Shown in pieces: positions 8,859 to 17,210 of a stretch of 34,360 nucleotides of DNA. Position 1 is the stretch's first letter. Every line of letters begins with the position of its first letter. A program made the translations under genes and the position numbers. Location of the stretch: positions 1-34,360 of the forward strand of contig JAFIFJ010000053.1 of NCBI GenBank assembly GCA_020832085.1. The letters are read 5' to 3'. The notes below the pieces were generated by a model. The model saw only the letters and a program-made list of their open reading frames with translations, searched no databases and was not told the origin of the DNA. This stretch comes from Gammaproteobacteria bacterium (GTDB lineage: Bacteria; Pseudomonadota; Gammaproteobacteria; Pseudomonadales; Azotimanducaceae).

Positions 8859-9048
8859 TGCCGGGCCGAGAAGGCTTCCTGCAGGCTGGGAGCTTGCAGG
8901 CGGCAGGTTCGTTGGCGGTCTGCACTCCGCCAGAGATGAAAAAAACGTCCATATCCCAGCTCCATGGCACCTTCCGGCGCAGCTGATGCGCAGGAATAGA
9001 GAGGAATCCCGCGGTGACCGCGAAATCTTGATCTTGGGCAATGGGCTG

Positions 9049-9429
9049 TCAGGCGATGGGAGGACGCAGCAGGGGTGGAGGCGGACCGAGGTGACGGCTG
9101 CCGGCAGACCGGCTCCGCTTTTCCGACGCGAGGTCGGATGCTGCAAAGCCGATCACCACGACCATGGCGGCGGGCTGGGGCAGGGCACAGAAGCAGACGC
9201 TGCAGTCGCCATGCTCGCAGGGGCCGCTATGGGCCTGTTCTTGGGCTGGTGCAGGGGACTTCGGAGAACCGTGGCAGTCTTGCTCGGCCGCTGCAGCCTG
9301 GGAAGCTGCAGTGGCTGCTGCGATTTCGGCAGGAGGCTGTGCTGCAGTCACATGCAGCGGAGCCACGCCGCCATGAATGATCAGGGCGAGAACGAGGAAG
9401 ACCTGCAGGCATCGCTGGTGTCTGTGCAT
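9049..9429 (-). CDS. Small exported Cys/His-rich protein, CopL/DUF2946-like
   Basis: 126 residues with a hydrophobic N-terminal segment (residues 8-25) that is probably a signal peptide. The mature part carries Cys52-His53, His67 and a cluster Cys71, His73, Cys76, Cys79, Cys81, a plausible metal site, then a second hydrophobic stretch near 88-97. Short proteins of this design lead copper-resistance operons in xanthomonads (CopL), where they are needed for copper-dependent expression of copA and copB. Here it comes first, followed by a TolC-type protein and a multicopper oxidase, which supports the same role. I recognise layout and residues, not close sequence identity. The ribosome-binding site is weak. 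Confidence 0.6.
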   Translation of the reverse strand: MHRHQRCLQVFLVLALIIHGGVAPLHVTAAQPPAEIAAATAASQAAAAEQDCHGSPKSPAPAQEQAHSGPCEHGDCSVCFCALPQPAAMVVVIGFAASDLASEKRSRSAGSRHLGPPPPLLRPPIA

Positions 9430-9465
9430 GGCCGCAACCTAGCGCCGGACGGCGCCTGATGCAAG

Positions 9466-9510
9466 GCGGCCCTGCGGCAGGCGGCCCTGCGGCAGGCGAC
9501 CCTGCGTCAG
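9466..9510 (+). repeat. Tandem 15-bp repeat, three copies
   Basis: GCGGCCCTGCGGCAG occurs at 9466-9480 and 9481-9495 as perfect copies, then at 9496-9510 with two changes, followed by a partial fourth copy. It fills most of the 96 bp between the M13 peptidase gene and the CopL-like gene, which is where a promoter for the copper operon would have to be. Confidence 0.85.
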
Positions 9511-9525
9511 GGCCACCCTGCGCAT

Positions 9526-11565
9526 TCACCAGATCTCGACGCGCTCCTCGGGTGAACGGTACATGGGGTCGCCGGGTTCGACGCCGAAGGCCTCGTGGAA
9601 CTCCGGCAGATTGGAGAGCACGCCCTTGACCCGATAGGGGCCTGGTGAGTGCGGTCCCGTGATCAGGTGCCGGCGCAGCGCCTCATCGCGATACAGCGTG
9701 CGCCAGATCTGCGCCCAACCCATGAAGAAGCGCTGTTCGCCCGTGAGTCCATCGATGACCGCTGCATCGGCGCCCGCCTGGGAGTTCTGCCAGGCAGCGA
9801 GGGCGATACGCACGCCGCCGAGATCGGCGATGTTCTCCCCCAGCGCCAGTTCGCCGTTGATGGTCATGCCTTCAATGGGGCTGTAGGCGTTGTACTGATC
9901 GATCATGCGCTGGGCGCGGGCGTTGAACTGCTCTTCGTCCTCGGGCTGCCACCAGTCTCTCAGGTTGCCGTCACCGTCGACCCGGCGGCCCTGGTCATCG
10001 AAGCCGTGGGTGATCTCGTGACCGATGACCGCGCCGATGGCGCCATAGTTGACGGCCGGATCGGCATCGACGTCGAAGAACGGCGGCTGCAGGATGGCGG
10101 CCGGGAACACGATTTCGGTCATGGCCGGACTGTAGTAGGCGTTGACCGTCTGCGGCGTCATGAACCACTCGTCGCGGTCCACCGGCTGCCCCAGGCGATC
10201 GACCTGGCGCTGATGTTCACAGCGGATGCTGGCGGCGACGTTGCCGAACAGGTCATCCGCATCGATGGTCAGGCAGTCGTAGTCGCGCCAGACGTCCGGC
10301 TGGCCGATCTTGGTGCTGAAGCGGGCGAGTTTGGCGTGGGCCTCGGCCCGGGTGGCCTCGGTCATCCAATCGAGTTCGTCGAGGGCTTCGCCGAAGGCTT
10401 GCAGCAGGTTCTTCACCATGGTGTCCATGCGCCGGGCGGCCTCGGGCGGGTAGTGCTCGTCCACGTACATGCGCCCCACCATGAAGCCCAAGGAGCGCTC
10501 CACCAGACTCGTGGCCCGCTTCTCTAGGGGCCGGATCTCCGGCTGGCCATTGAGGATGCGGCCGTTGAAGTCGAAGTGTTCCGCCACCAGGGCGTCGTCG
10601 AGCCAGGGTGCGGCCTGCCGCAGCAGATGGAAGCGATGATAGTCGCGCCAGTGGTCCAGGGGCGTCTCGTGGCTGAGTTCGGTCAGGCGGGCCAGGTAGT
10701 CGGGCTGGCGGACATTGATCTCATCACGATGGTCGGCGGGAATGTCGGCAGCGGCGAAGTAGTCCGACCAGGCCAGGCGCGGCGCCAGCGCTTCGATGTC
10801 GCCGAGGGCCATGAGGTTGTAGGTGGCGTTGCGATCCCGATTGGCCACCCGGGTCCAGTGGCCTTCGGCGATGGCTGTTTCCAGGGCAATGATGCGGGTG
10901 GCGGCGGCGGCTCCGCCGCTGAGGCCGGCGAGATCGAAGAGACGCTCGATGTGGGCACGGTAGCTGGCGATGATCTCGCGGGAGCGCTCGTCGTCCGCGA
11001 GGTAGTAGTCCCGGTCCGGCAATCCCAGGCCGGTCTGGCTGAGCTGGACGATGTAGCGGCTGCTGTCGCCGGGATCCTGGCTCACGAACAGGCCTAGCGG
11101 GGCGCTGCCGAGGCGGGACTGCAGGCTGCCCCAGTACGCCATCAGGGCGTTCGGTGAGTCCAGCGCGTCGATCCGGGCAAGGTCGTCGGCCAGCGGTCGG
11201 CTGCCGCGGGCATTGATGCGCTCACGGTCCATGAAGGCGCGGTAGAGATCGCCTACTTTCTGGGTATCGCTGTCTTGCTCGGCCAGAGCGGATGACTCCG
11301 CTGCCCGCTGCACGATGGCCAGAACCTGCTGCTCAGAGCGCTCCCGAAGTTCATCGAAGCTGCCCCAGCGGGAGCGGTCAGAGGGGATTTCAGTGCGGTC
11401 GAGCCAGCCGCCGTTGACGTGGCGGTAGAAGTCATCCTGGGGCCGCACGCTGTGGTCGAGATCGGCGATGGCGATGCCTGAGCCGGCGGTCGGTGCGGGT
11501 TCGGGTGTGCTGGCGCAGGCGCAGAGAAGGCTGGCCATGAAGGCTGCGAGGACGGTCGATCGCAT
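9526..11565 (-). CDS. M13-family zinc metallopeptidase, lipoprotein (PepO/neprilysin-like)
   Basis: 679 residues, a normal length for the family. The N-terminus MRSTVLAAFMASLLCACAS has a lipobox, so the enzyme is probably anchored in the envelope. The catalytic motif GHEITHGFDD gives zinc ligands His516 and His520 with Glu517 as base, and ENIADLGG gives the third ligand Glu577. NAYYSP upstream is the usual substrate-backbone motif. The function is cleavage of oligopeptides in the periplasm. I chose the ATG at 11563-11565 because it starts the signal peptide and has GGGAGA upstream; a longer in-frame version adds 32 non-signal residues. No partner genes are evident. Confidence 0.93.
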   Translation of the reverse strand: MRSTVLAAFMASLLCACASTPEPAPTAGSGIAIADLDHSVRPQDDFYRHVNGGWLDRTEIPSDRSRWGSFDELRERSEQQVLAIVQRAAESSALAEQDSDTQKVGDLYRAFMDRERINARGSRPLADDLARIDALDSPNALMAYWGSLQSRLGSAPLGLFVSQDPGDSSRYIVQLSQTGLGLPDRDYYLADDERSREIIASYRAHIERLFDLAGLSGGAAAATRIIALETAIAEGHWTRVANRDRNATYNLMALGDIEALAPRLAWSDYFAAADIPADHRDEINVRQPDYLARLTELSHETPLDHWRDYHRFHLLRQAAPWLDDALVAEHFDFNGRILNGQPEIRPLEKRATSLVERSLGFMVGRMYVDEHYPPEAARRMDTMVKNLLQAFGEALDELDWMTEATRAEAHAKLARFSTKIGQPDVWRDYDCLTIDADDLFGNVAASIRCEHQRQVDRLGQPVDRDEWFMTPQTVNAYYSPAMTEIVFPAAILQPPFFDVDADPAVNYGAIGAVIGHEITHGFDDQGRRVDGDGNLRDWWQPEDEEQFNARAQRMIDQYNAYSPIEGMTINGELALGENIADLGGVRIALAAWQNSQAGADAAVIDGLTGEQRFFMGWAQIWRTLYRDEALRRHLITGPHSPGPYRVKGVLSNLPEFHEAFGVEPGDPMYRSPEERVEIW

Positions 11566-11685
11566 TGTTCGGCAGGTCTCCCTGAACATGGTGAGAGGCT
11601 GTGCAAAGGGGATCCGACAGCGCTCGGCGCCATTGGTTCGATGCGCGCGGCGATTGGCCATGAAAGGTTGGGGTTCAGCGGGGCA

Positions 11686-12558
11686 TCACTGGCTCTCGCG
11701 CAGGACGATCAAGCCTCCGAAAATGATGACTACGGCCCCGACCAGGGTCCAGGCCGTGGGCACCTCGCCCCAGAACATGAAGCCGAGCAGGGCCGCCCAG
11801 AGCAGGGCGGTGTATTCCATGGGGGCGACCACCGCGGCGCGGGTGGCCCGATAGGCGTAGACGACGCAGTAGTGAACGCTGGCACCGCAGAAGCCGGCCA
11901 GGGCAAACAGCGCCCACTGAGCGGCCGTGGGCGCGACCCAATCGCCCAGGGTCATGGCCAGCGCCACGACCAGCGAGACCGGAATGGTGAACACCACCAT
12001 GGCGCCGGTGGGTTCGTCGCCGCCGATCCTGCGCGCTGACAGCGCCAGCACGGCCCAGCACAGGGTGGAGGCCAGGACGGCGAGCATGGCCGGGTGCCAG
12101 ACGGCTGTTCCGGGCTGCAGCGCCACCAGGACGCCGGCGAAGCCGATGATGATGCCGAGCCAGCGCCTGACCCCCACCACCTCACCCAGAAAAGGTCGTG
12201 ACAGCAGGGCGATGAGCAGCGGCGCGGCAAAGCCGATGGTCACGCAGAGCATCAGCGGCAGTTCGCCGAGGGCGTAGAAGAATCCGAATGTGGCGCCGGC
12301 TGCGGCCAGCGATCGCAGCAGGTGCCAGGCCGGCCGCTTCGGCCGGATGCTGCCCAGACCGCCACCGAGCTGGGCGAAGATCAGCACGAAGGGCAGCGAG
12401 CAGAGCAGGCGCAGCAGGACGATCTGTGGGGTGTCGAAGCCTTCCTGCAATGCCTTCACGCAGACGTCGATGATCGACCCCACCAGGGTGGCGAGGATCA
12501 TCCAGGCCGCTCCCACGGCAGGGCGCGGATGCAGCAACAGCGCAGGAAGTGGGGCCAC
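11686..12558 (-). CDS. EamA/DMT-superfamily transporter
   Basis: 290 residues, almost entirely hydrophobic, with about ten membrane segments in two repeated EamA halves (roughly 15-145 and 155-285). Such proteins export or import metabolites such as amino acids; the substrate cannot be predicted. The longest start is GTG at 12558 with a weak site upstream. An ATG at 12501 (271 residues) has a better GGGAG site 8 bases away but would begin at the first membrane segment. The gene is divergent from the amidohydrolase gene at 12683 and lies 120 bp upstream of the M13 peptidase start on the same strand. Confidence 0.88.
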   Translation of the reverse strand: MAPLPALLLHPRPAVGAAWMILATLVGSIIDVCVKALQEGFDTPQIVLLRLLCSLPFVLIFAQLGGGLGSIRPKRPAWHLLRSLAAAGATFGFFYALGELPLMLCVTIGFAAPLLIALLSRPFLGEVVGVRRWLGIIIGFAGVLVALQPGTAVWHPAMLAVLASTLCWAVLALSARRIGGDEPTGAMVVFTIPVSLVVALAMTLGDWVAPTAAQWALFALAGFCGASVHYCVVYAYRATRAAVVAPMEYTALLWAALLGFMFWGEVPTAWTLVGAVVIIFGGLIVLRESQ

Positions 12559-12682
12559 GGCAGCGTTCCGATCTGAAGGCAGCCGCGCATTATGCCCGGA
12601 TGCCGCTCCCGCGGCCTGCTGGACAGCTGAAGCGACGCGCCGTATGTTCCGCCATCAACCTAATGGAGAGGGATTAACGGGC

Positions 12683-14395
12683 ATGTACGATCTGGTGATT
12701 CGCGGGGGGACCCTGATCGATGGCAGTGGCAGCGAGCGCTTCAGCGGCGATCTGGCCATGACCGATGGCCGCATCGCGGCGGTGGGTGAAGTCAGCGGCC
12801 GGGGCCGGCGGGAGATCGACGCCAGCCACTGCCTGGTGACCCCCGGCTGGGTGGACGTGCATACCCACTACGACGGTCAGGCCACCTGGGATCCGGTGCT
12901 GGCGCCGTCGAGCTGGCATGGGGTCACCACCGCCGTCATGGGCAACTGCGGCGTGGGTTTCGCTCCGGTACGCCCGGATCAGCGGGATTTCCTGATCGAG
13001 CTCATGGAGGGCGTGGAGGACATTCCGGGCAGTGCGCTGGCCGAAGGCATCGACTGGCAGTGGGAAAGTTTCCCGGAGTATCTCGATGCCCTGGAGCGCT
13101 TTCCCCGCGCCATCGACGTCGGCACCCAGGTCCCCCACGGTGCCATTCGTGCCTATGTCATGGGCGAGCGCTGCAATACCCAGGATGACCTGCCGACGCC
13201 GGATGAACTCGCGCAGATGGCGGCGCTGGTGCAGGAGGGGGTGGCAGCCGGAGCGCTGGGGTTCTCCTCGTCGCGAACGCTGCTGCACAAGGACAAGCAC
13301 GGCATTCACGTGCCGGGCACCTTCGCCGGATCCGACGAGATGCTCGCTCTCGGCCTGGGTATGAAGGGCTTGAAGCACGGCATCTTCGAGCTGGTCTCGG
13401 ATCACCTCGGTGACGATGACGAGTGGCAGTGGGTGAAGCAGTTTGCCCGCGAGACGGGATTGAAGGTCACGCTGGTGGCCACCTCGGCTGCGGCCTACGT
13501 CGATGGCCGGCTCTATCGCATGGCCGAAGAAGCCCGGGCCGAAGGCATGGAGATCCGTCCGCAGATGGCCGGGCGGCCGACGGGTGTGCTGCATGGCCTG
13601 TCCTCAAGCTTCCACGTTTTCGTGGGCCATCCCACCTACGCCACCGAGCTCAAAGACCTGCCGCTGGCCGAGAAAGTGGCGCGCCTGGCGCAGCCGGAAC
13701 TACGACAGAAGCTGCTTGCCGAGCAGAGCGGGATTCCGCGCACGCTGATGGGCCGGACGCTGGCCGACCTGCTGTGGCAGGTGTTTCCTTTGGGTGAGGT
13801 CCCCGACTACGAACAGCCGCGGGAGGCCAGCGTGGCCGGCATCGCCGCGGCGCGGGGTGTGGATCCCTTCGAGGTGATGTACGACCTGCTGCTGCAGGAT
13901 GATGGCAAGGCGCTGTTCTACCAGCCTCTGGGGGGCTACAACGACTACAGCCTGGAGTACTACCGGGACACCATGCAGCTGCCGAACATCCTGTTCGGGC
14001 TCTCGGACGGGGGTGCCCACTGCGGCATCATTGCCGATGCGGGCATGGCCAGCTACATCCTGAGCTACTGGGGACGGGATCGGACCCGCGGTGAACGGCT
14101 GCCGCTGGAGTACCTGGTGCGCAAACTGTCCCGGGACACCGCCGAGGCCTACGGCATGCACGACCGGGGGCTGCTGGCGGTGGGTGCCAAGGCGGACGTC
14201 AACGTCATCGACTTCGATGCTCTGCGCCTGCATCGCCCGGAAGCGGTGTTCGATCTGCCCACCGGCGGAAGGCGTCTGGTGCAGCGGGTGGACGGCTATC
14301 GCTACACGGTGCAGGGCGGGCAGGTGACCTTCGAGAACAGCGAACATACCGGAGCCCTGCCGGGCAAGCTGGTTCGTGGCGGTCGCGGCGCCTGA
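12683..14395 (+). CDS. D-aminoacylase-type amidohydrolase (N-acyl-D-amino-acid deacylase family)
   Basis: 570 residues of the amidohydrolase superfamily. The metal motif is His60-Thr-His62 in [10 protein letters not shown], followed by [10 protein letters not shown] with Cys89 at the position of the metal-bridging cysteine of D-aminoacylase, and SDGGAH carrying the conserved aspartate near residue 440. The expected reaction is hydrolysis of an N-acyl-D-amino acid or a related amide. The ATG at 12683 follows GGAGAGGG by ten bases; in-frame sequence upstream is antisense to the transporter gene. The SDR gene starts 32 bp downstream, so the pair probably forms an operon for degrading an uncommon amide. 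The true substrate is open, since many members of this family are mis-assigned. Confidence 0.88.
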   Translation: MYDLVIRGGTLIDGSGSERFSGDLAMTDGRIAAVGEVSGRGRREIDASHCLVTPGWVDVHTHYDGQATWDPVLAPSSWHGVTTAVMGNCGVGFAPVRPDQRDFLIELMEGVEDIPGSALAEGIDWQWESFPEYLDALERFPRAIDVGTQVPHGAIRAYVMGERCNTQDDLPTPDELAQMAALVQEGVAAGALGFSSSRTLLHKDKHGIHVPGTFAGSDEMLALGLGMKGLKHGIFELVSDHLGDDDEWQWVKQFARETGLKVTLVATSAAAYVDGRLYRMAEEARAEGMEIRPQMAGRPTGVLHGLSSSFHVFVGHPTYATELKDLPLAEKVARLAQPELRQKLLAEQSGIPRTLMGRTLADLLWQVFPLGEVPDYEQPREASVAGIAAARGVDPFEVMYDLLLQDDGKALFYQPLGGYNDYSLEYYRDTMQLPNILFGLSDGGAHCGIIADAGMASYILSYWGRDRTRGERLPLEYLVRKLSRDTAEAYGMHDRGLLAVGAKADVNVIDFDALRLHRPEAVFDLPTGGRRLVQRVDGYRYTVQGGQVTFENSEHTGALPGKLVRGGRGA

Positions 14396-14427
14396 AGACC
14401 CTGATCCAAGTTTGTGCGGAGTGATCC

Positions 14428-15204
14428 ATGACAGATTTTCCCTTGCCCCATTTCTCCCTCGATCTGACTGGGCAGGTGGCCCTGGTGACGGGCACCACCT
14501 CCGGCCTTGGCTGGCGCTTCGCCCAGGTGCTCGCCGCCTGTGGGGCCAAAGTCGCCGTGACCGGGCGGCGGGAAGAAAGGCTGGAGCAGTTGGCGGTGGA
14601 GATTCGTGCTGCCGGCGGCGAGGCCCTGCCCCTGCGCCTGGACATGACCGACCGGTCCAGCATCCGCGACGTGGTGCAGGCCACCGAGGCCGCCTTCGGC
14701 ACCATCACCATCCTGGTGAACAACGCCGGAATTCCCGACGCCCAGCGGGCTCACAAGATGTCCGACGAGCTGGTGGACGCGGTCTTCGATACCAATCTGC
14801 GCGGCCCCTGGGTACTGTCCTGCGAGGTGGCCCGGCGTTTGATCGAAGCGAAAAAGCCCGGGCGTATGGTCAACATCTCCTCCATCGGTGCCTTCAACTA
14901 CGGGGGCAATGGCGCGGCGCTGTATTCGGTGACCAAGGCGGCGGTGGCGCGCATGACCGAGGCGCTGGCGGTGGAGTGGGCGCGCTATCACATCAACGTG
15001 AACGCCATCGCTCCGGGTGCATTCTCCTCGGAGATGATGGACGGCATGTTCGAGCGGCTGGGGGACTTCAGCCAGCAGTTCCCCCGCAAGCGGGTCGGCG
15101 ACCCGGCGCAGCTCGACTCCACGCTGCTGTATCTGGTGTCGCCGGCATCCGACACCGTGACCGGTACCGTCATCAAGGTCGATGACGGCCAGGGGCCTCG
15201 CTGA
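14428..15204 (+). CDS. SDR-family NAD(P)-dependent oxidoreductase
   Basis: 258 residues, a classical short-chain dehydrogenase length. It has the cofactor motif TGTTSGLG at residues 21-28, NNAG near the middle and the catalytic Y-x3-K in LYSVTKAAV. The C-terminal part has an APGAFSSEMMDGM block in the usual substrate-lid position. Its ATG follows GGAG by six bases. It is second in an operon with the D-aminoacylase-type gene, and hairpin 15228-15255 follows. It probably oxidises or reduces a hydroxyl or keto group on the same catabolic route; the substrate is unknown. Confidence 0.9.
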   Translation: MTDFPLPHFSLDLTGQVALVTGTTSGLGWRFAQVLAACGAKVAVTGRREERLEQLAVEIRAAGGEALPLRLDMTDRSSIRDVVQATEAAFGTITILVNNAGIPDAQRAHKMSDELVDAVFDTNLRGPWVLSCEVARRLIEAKKPGRMVNISSIGAFNYGGNGAALYSVTKAAVARMTEALAVEWARYHINVNAIAPGAFSSEMMDGMFERLGDFSQQFPRKRVGDPAQLDSTLLYLVSPASDTVTGTVIKVDDGQGPR

Positions 15205-15227
15205 CGGCACCCTGCCTGCCCGGTCGA

Positions 15228-15255
15228 CCTCGCCGGCACGCTTCGTGCCGGCAGG
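15228..15255 (+). terminator. Probable terminator after the amidohydrolase-SDR operon
   Basis: GCCGGCACG at 15232-15240 pairs perfectly with CGTGCCGGC at 15244-15252 around a CTT loop, and CCT/AGG extend the stem across one bulged C. A modest T-rich stretch (GTTTGCTT) follows. It starts 24 bp after the SDR stop codon. Confidence 0.65.
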
Positions 15256-15290
15256 GTTTGCTTAGTTAAATATCACCATTATTTTAAAAA

Positions 15291-15313
15291 AAAGGCCGAG
15301 CAAGTCGGCCTTT
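15291..15313 (-). terminator. Intrinsic terminator facing the minus strand
   Basis: AAAGGCCGA at 15291-15299 pairs with TCGGCCTTT at 15305-15313 around a five-base loop. On the minus strand the hairpin runs into eight Ts, a textbook intrinsic terminator. On the plus strand there is no T tail. No recognised minus-strand gene ends here, so it may terminate an unannotated short transcript from 15314-15492. Confidence 0.7.
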
Positions 15314-15492
15314 GGGGAGGGCAGGGGAGATGCCCCGCGCGGGTTGTATCTGCGCGTACTCTCCTGCAGGTTGCCTTTGGCGGATACCGCTATCGCGGGC
15401 GTCGCCGGGGCGGACGTCGCGAACGCGCGCCTGCCGTATGGATGGGCTAATTCACTCATATTAAGGATGACGATGCAAGAAGGTCTCGCAGG

Positions 15493-15966
15493 GTGACGGT
15501 GCAACTCAACGGCATCGCCCACATCTACATCACCGTGCAGGATTTCGCCGCCTGCCGCCCGTTCTATGGGGCATTGCTGCCCTTCCTGGACATGCAGTGC
15601 CTGATCGACACCGACGTGCTGTACTACTGTGTAGGCTCCCGGACCGGCATCGCCATCCGCGCCGCCAGCGCAGAGCATGCCGACACGCCCTTCGACCCGT
15701 ACCGGGCCGGGTTGCACCACATCTGTCTGCGGGCCCGGTCCGCTGAGGACGTGGATGCGGTGGCGGCCTTCGTGCGAGAACAGGGCGCGCACATCGTTCA
15801 CGGGCCGAGGGAGGACGACTGGGCGCCGGGCTACTACTCGGTGCTGTTCGAGGACCCGGGCGGTACCCGCCTCGAAGTCAACTTCGTCCCCGGCAAAGGC
15901 AATCTGGCCAGCGAAGTGGAATTGCCCCTGCCGGCGGAGCGCCAGGCTCGGCTTTCCAAACCCTGA
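15493..15966 (+). CDS. VOC-superfamily (glyoxalase/bleomycin resistance/dioxygenase) protein
   Basis: 157 residues with the paired beta-alpha-beta3 modules of the VOC fold: HIYITVQDFAACRPFYGALL near the N-terminus and GLHHICLRARSAEDVDAV in the second half, ending in FEDPGGTRLEVNFVPGKG. His and Glu residues in these blocks are the usual metal ligands. Possible roles are isomerase, dioxygenase, lyase or drug-binding; none can be chosen. The start is GTG at 15493, nine bases after AGAAGG; a GTG two codons later is also possible. It is monocistronic as far as can be seen, bounded by terminators upstream and repeats downstream. Confidence 0.85.
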   Translation: MTVQLNGIAHIYITVQDFAACRPFYGALLPFLDMQCLIDTDVLYYCVGSRTGIAIRAASAEHADTPFDPYRAGLHHICLRARSAEDVDAVAAFVREQGAHIVHGPREDDWAPGYYSVLFEDPGGTRLEVNFVPGKGNLASEVELPLPAERQARLSKP

Positions 15967-15981
15967 TCCGTTGCGGTTTGC

Positions 15982-16094
15982 TGTGGGAGTTGACGCAGCG
16001 CAGCGGAGTCGACGATGCCGCCGATCGCGGGCTGACGTCCGCAGTTGCGCGCCATCCCTGGCGCGCCCCGCATTTCGTTCTGGACGAAATGCGC
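15982..16094 (+). repeat. REP-like unit followed by composite-repeat hairpins
   Basis: The unit at 15982-16016 starts TGTGGGAG, pairs GTTGAC with GTCGAC (one wobble) around the 13-base loop GCAGCGCAGCGGA, identical to the loop at 5643, and ends in GAT. At 16044-16069 a palindromic GCGCGCCATCCCTGGCGCGC block matches 16242 onward with one change. At 16070-16094 GCATTTCGT/ACGAAATGC forms a hairpin whose partner at 16293 has compensated bases. Confidence 0.75.
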
Positions 16095-16118
16095 TCACAA
16101 GTTGGCAGCGCCCCCAAC

Positions 16119-16158
16119 TGTGGGAAGGCCCTATTCGCGCAGCGAATGGGCCGATTGC
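16119..16158 (+). repeat. REP-like unit, three-base-loop type
   Basis: TGTGGGAA, then GGCCC-T-ATTCGC / GCGAAT-GGGCC around a GCA loop, then GATT. It differs from the units at 6-43 and 167-206 mainly by paired changes in the inner stem. Confidence 0.8.
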
Positions 16159-16241
16159 GAGGCGTTGTACCGAAGCTGCAGGCACCGGCTTCGCTGAACG
16201 TCGTGCCAACCGGCGCATCGCCCTGCGGGCGCTAGCGCTCT

Positions 16242-16383
16242 GTTGCGCGCCATCCATGGCGCGCCCCGCTTCGCGGCGCACTGCGTGCGACGCATTTCAT
16301 TCCAGATGAAATGCGCCCACAGTCAGCGCATCGCACGTTTCTTCCGCGACGGCGTGAACAAACGTTCTTGGCGAACTCCCACA
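16242..16383 (-). repeat. Composite repeat, minus-strand copy of the element at the window's right end
   Basis: Bases 16242-16298 are the exact reverse complement of 34304-34360 (57 of 57). Bases 16293-16317 form the hairpin GCATTTCAT/ATGAAATGC. Bases 16320-16383 are a diverged copy, on the minus strand, of the 60-base block at 34151-34212 and 238-294, ending in CTCCCACA. The whole of 15967-16434 is filled by such repeats and holds no recognisable gene. Confidence 0.8.
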
Positions 16384-16434
16384 GGGAGGCGCCAGATTCG
16401 CGCAGCGGAGTGAGACGATCCCCTGACGCCGGAC

Positions 16435-17187
16435 CTATGGCGTACCCCCATCAATACGGATAATGGCCCCGGTGGTGTAGCTCGAAGCCGAGGAGGCCAG
16501 ATACAGCGCGGCGCCCACCACCTCGTCGGGCTGGCCGCCGCGCTGCAGGGCGATGTTGTTCGCGGCCCGCTCGTTGAAGGCTTCCATGTCCCAGGCCTTG
16601 CTGATGTCGGTGAGGAAGGGGCCTGCCATGATGCAGTTCACCCGGACCTTGGGGCCGTACTCGAAGGCGAAGGAGCGGGTCAAGGCGTTGAGCCCGGACT
16701 TGGCTGCGCCGTATGGCTCGGACTCCGGGGAGGGCTTCACGGCGGCCACGCTGGAAACGTTGATGATGGCGCCGCCGTCTCCTTCCGCCATGCGCTGGCC
16801 CACCAGGGCCATGAGGCGGAAGGGACCTTTGAGGTTGACGCCCATCACCTTGTCGAACAGGGCCTCGGACACTTCAGCCAGGGACGGATACAGGGGCGAC
16901 ATGCCGGCGTTGTTCACCAGGATGTCGATGCGCCCGAAATGGGAGTAGACCGCGTCGACCATTTCGCCGCACTGATCCCAGTCGGCCACGTGGCAGCTCC
17001 AGGGAAAGGCTTCGGCTCCCAGGGCGCGAATCTCCTTGGCCGTATCCTCGCATTGCTCGAGCTTGCGGCTGGCGATGGCCACCTTGGCACCGCGGCGGGC
17101 GAAGGCCAGGGCCATTTCGCGGCCGAGGCCGCGGCTGCCGCCGGTGATGAGGGCAACCTTGCCCGTGAGGTCGAAACTGTCGGTCAT
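16435..17187 (-). CDS. SDR-family oxidoreductase
   Basis: 250 residues with the cofactor motif ITGGSRGLG near residue 15, NNAG in the middle third, a serine-containing NVSS strand and the catalytic Y-x3-K in EPYGAAKSGL. The C-terminus TTGAIIRIDGGTP is typical of the FabG-like classical SDRs. I preferred the ATG at 17185-17187, preceded by GGAG six bases away, over a GTG four codons upstream. It lies 23 bp after the SYLF gene on the same strand, so the two may share a transcript. Substrate unknown. Confidence 0.9.
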   Translation of the reverse strand: MTDSFDLTGKVALITGGSRGLGREMALAFARRGAKVAIASRKLEQCEDTAKEIRALGAEAFPWSCHVADWDQCGEMVDAVYSHFGRIDILVNNAGMSPLYPSLAEVSEALFDKVMGVNLKGPFRLMALVGQRMAEGDGGAIINVSSVAAVKPSPESEPYGAAKSGLNALTRSFAFEYGPKVRVNCIMAGPFLTDISKAWDMEAFNERAANNIALQRGGQPDEVVGAALYLASSASSYTTGAIIRIDGGTP

Positions 17188-17210
17188 GTGGCTCTCCACT
17201 TCTCAGCGAT

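Noticed and set aside
15262..15459. A minus-strand 64-codon frame starting MSELAHPYGRR upstream of the VOC gene.
   Set aside because: It reads straight through a strong terminator hairpin and its T tract, and has no convincing ribosome-binding site; a non-coding transcript fits better.
15967..16434. Possible short genes in the repeat-rich gap between the VOC and SDR genes.
   Set aside because: All open frames here are made of the palindromic repeats, with Arg-, Ala- and Cys-rich translations and no ribosome-binding sites.
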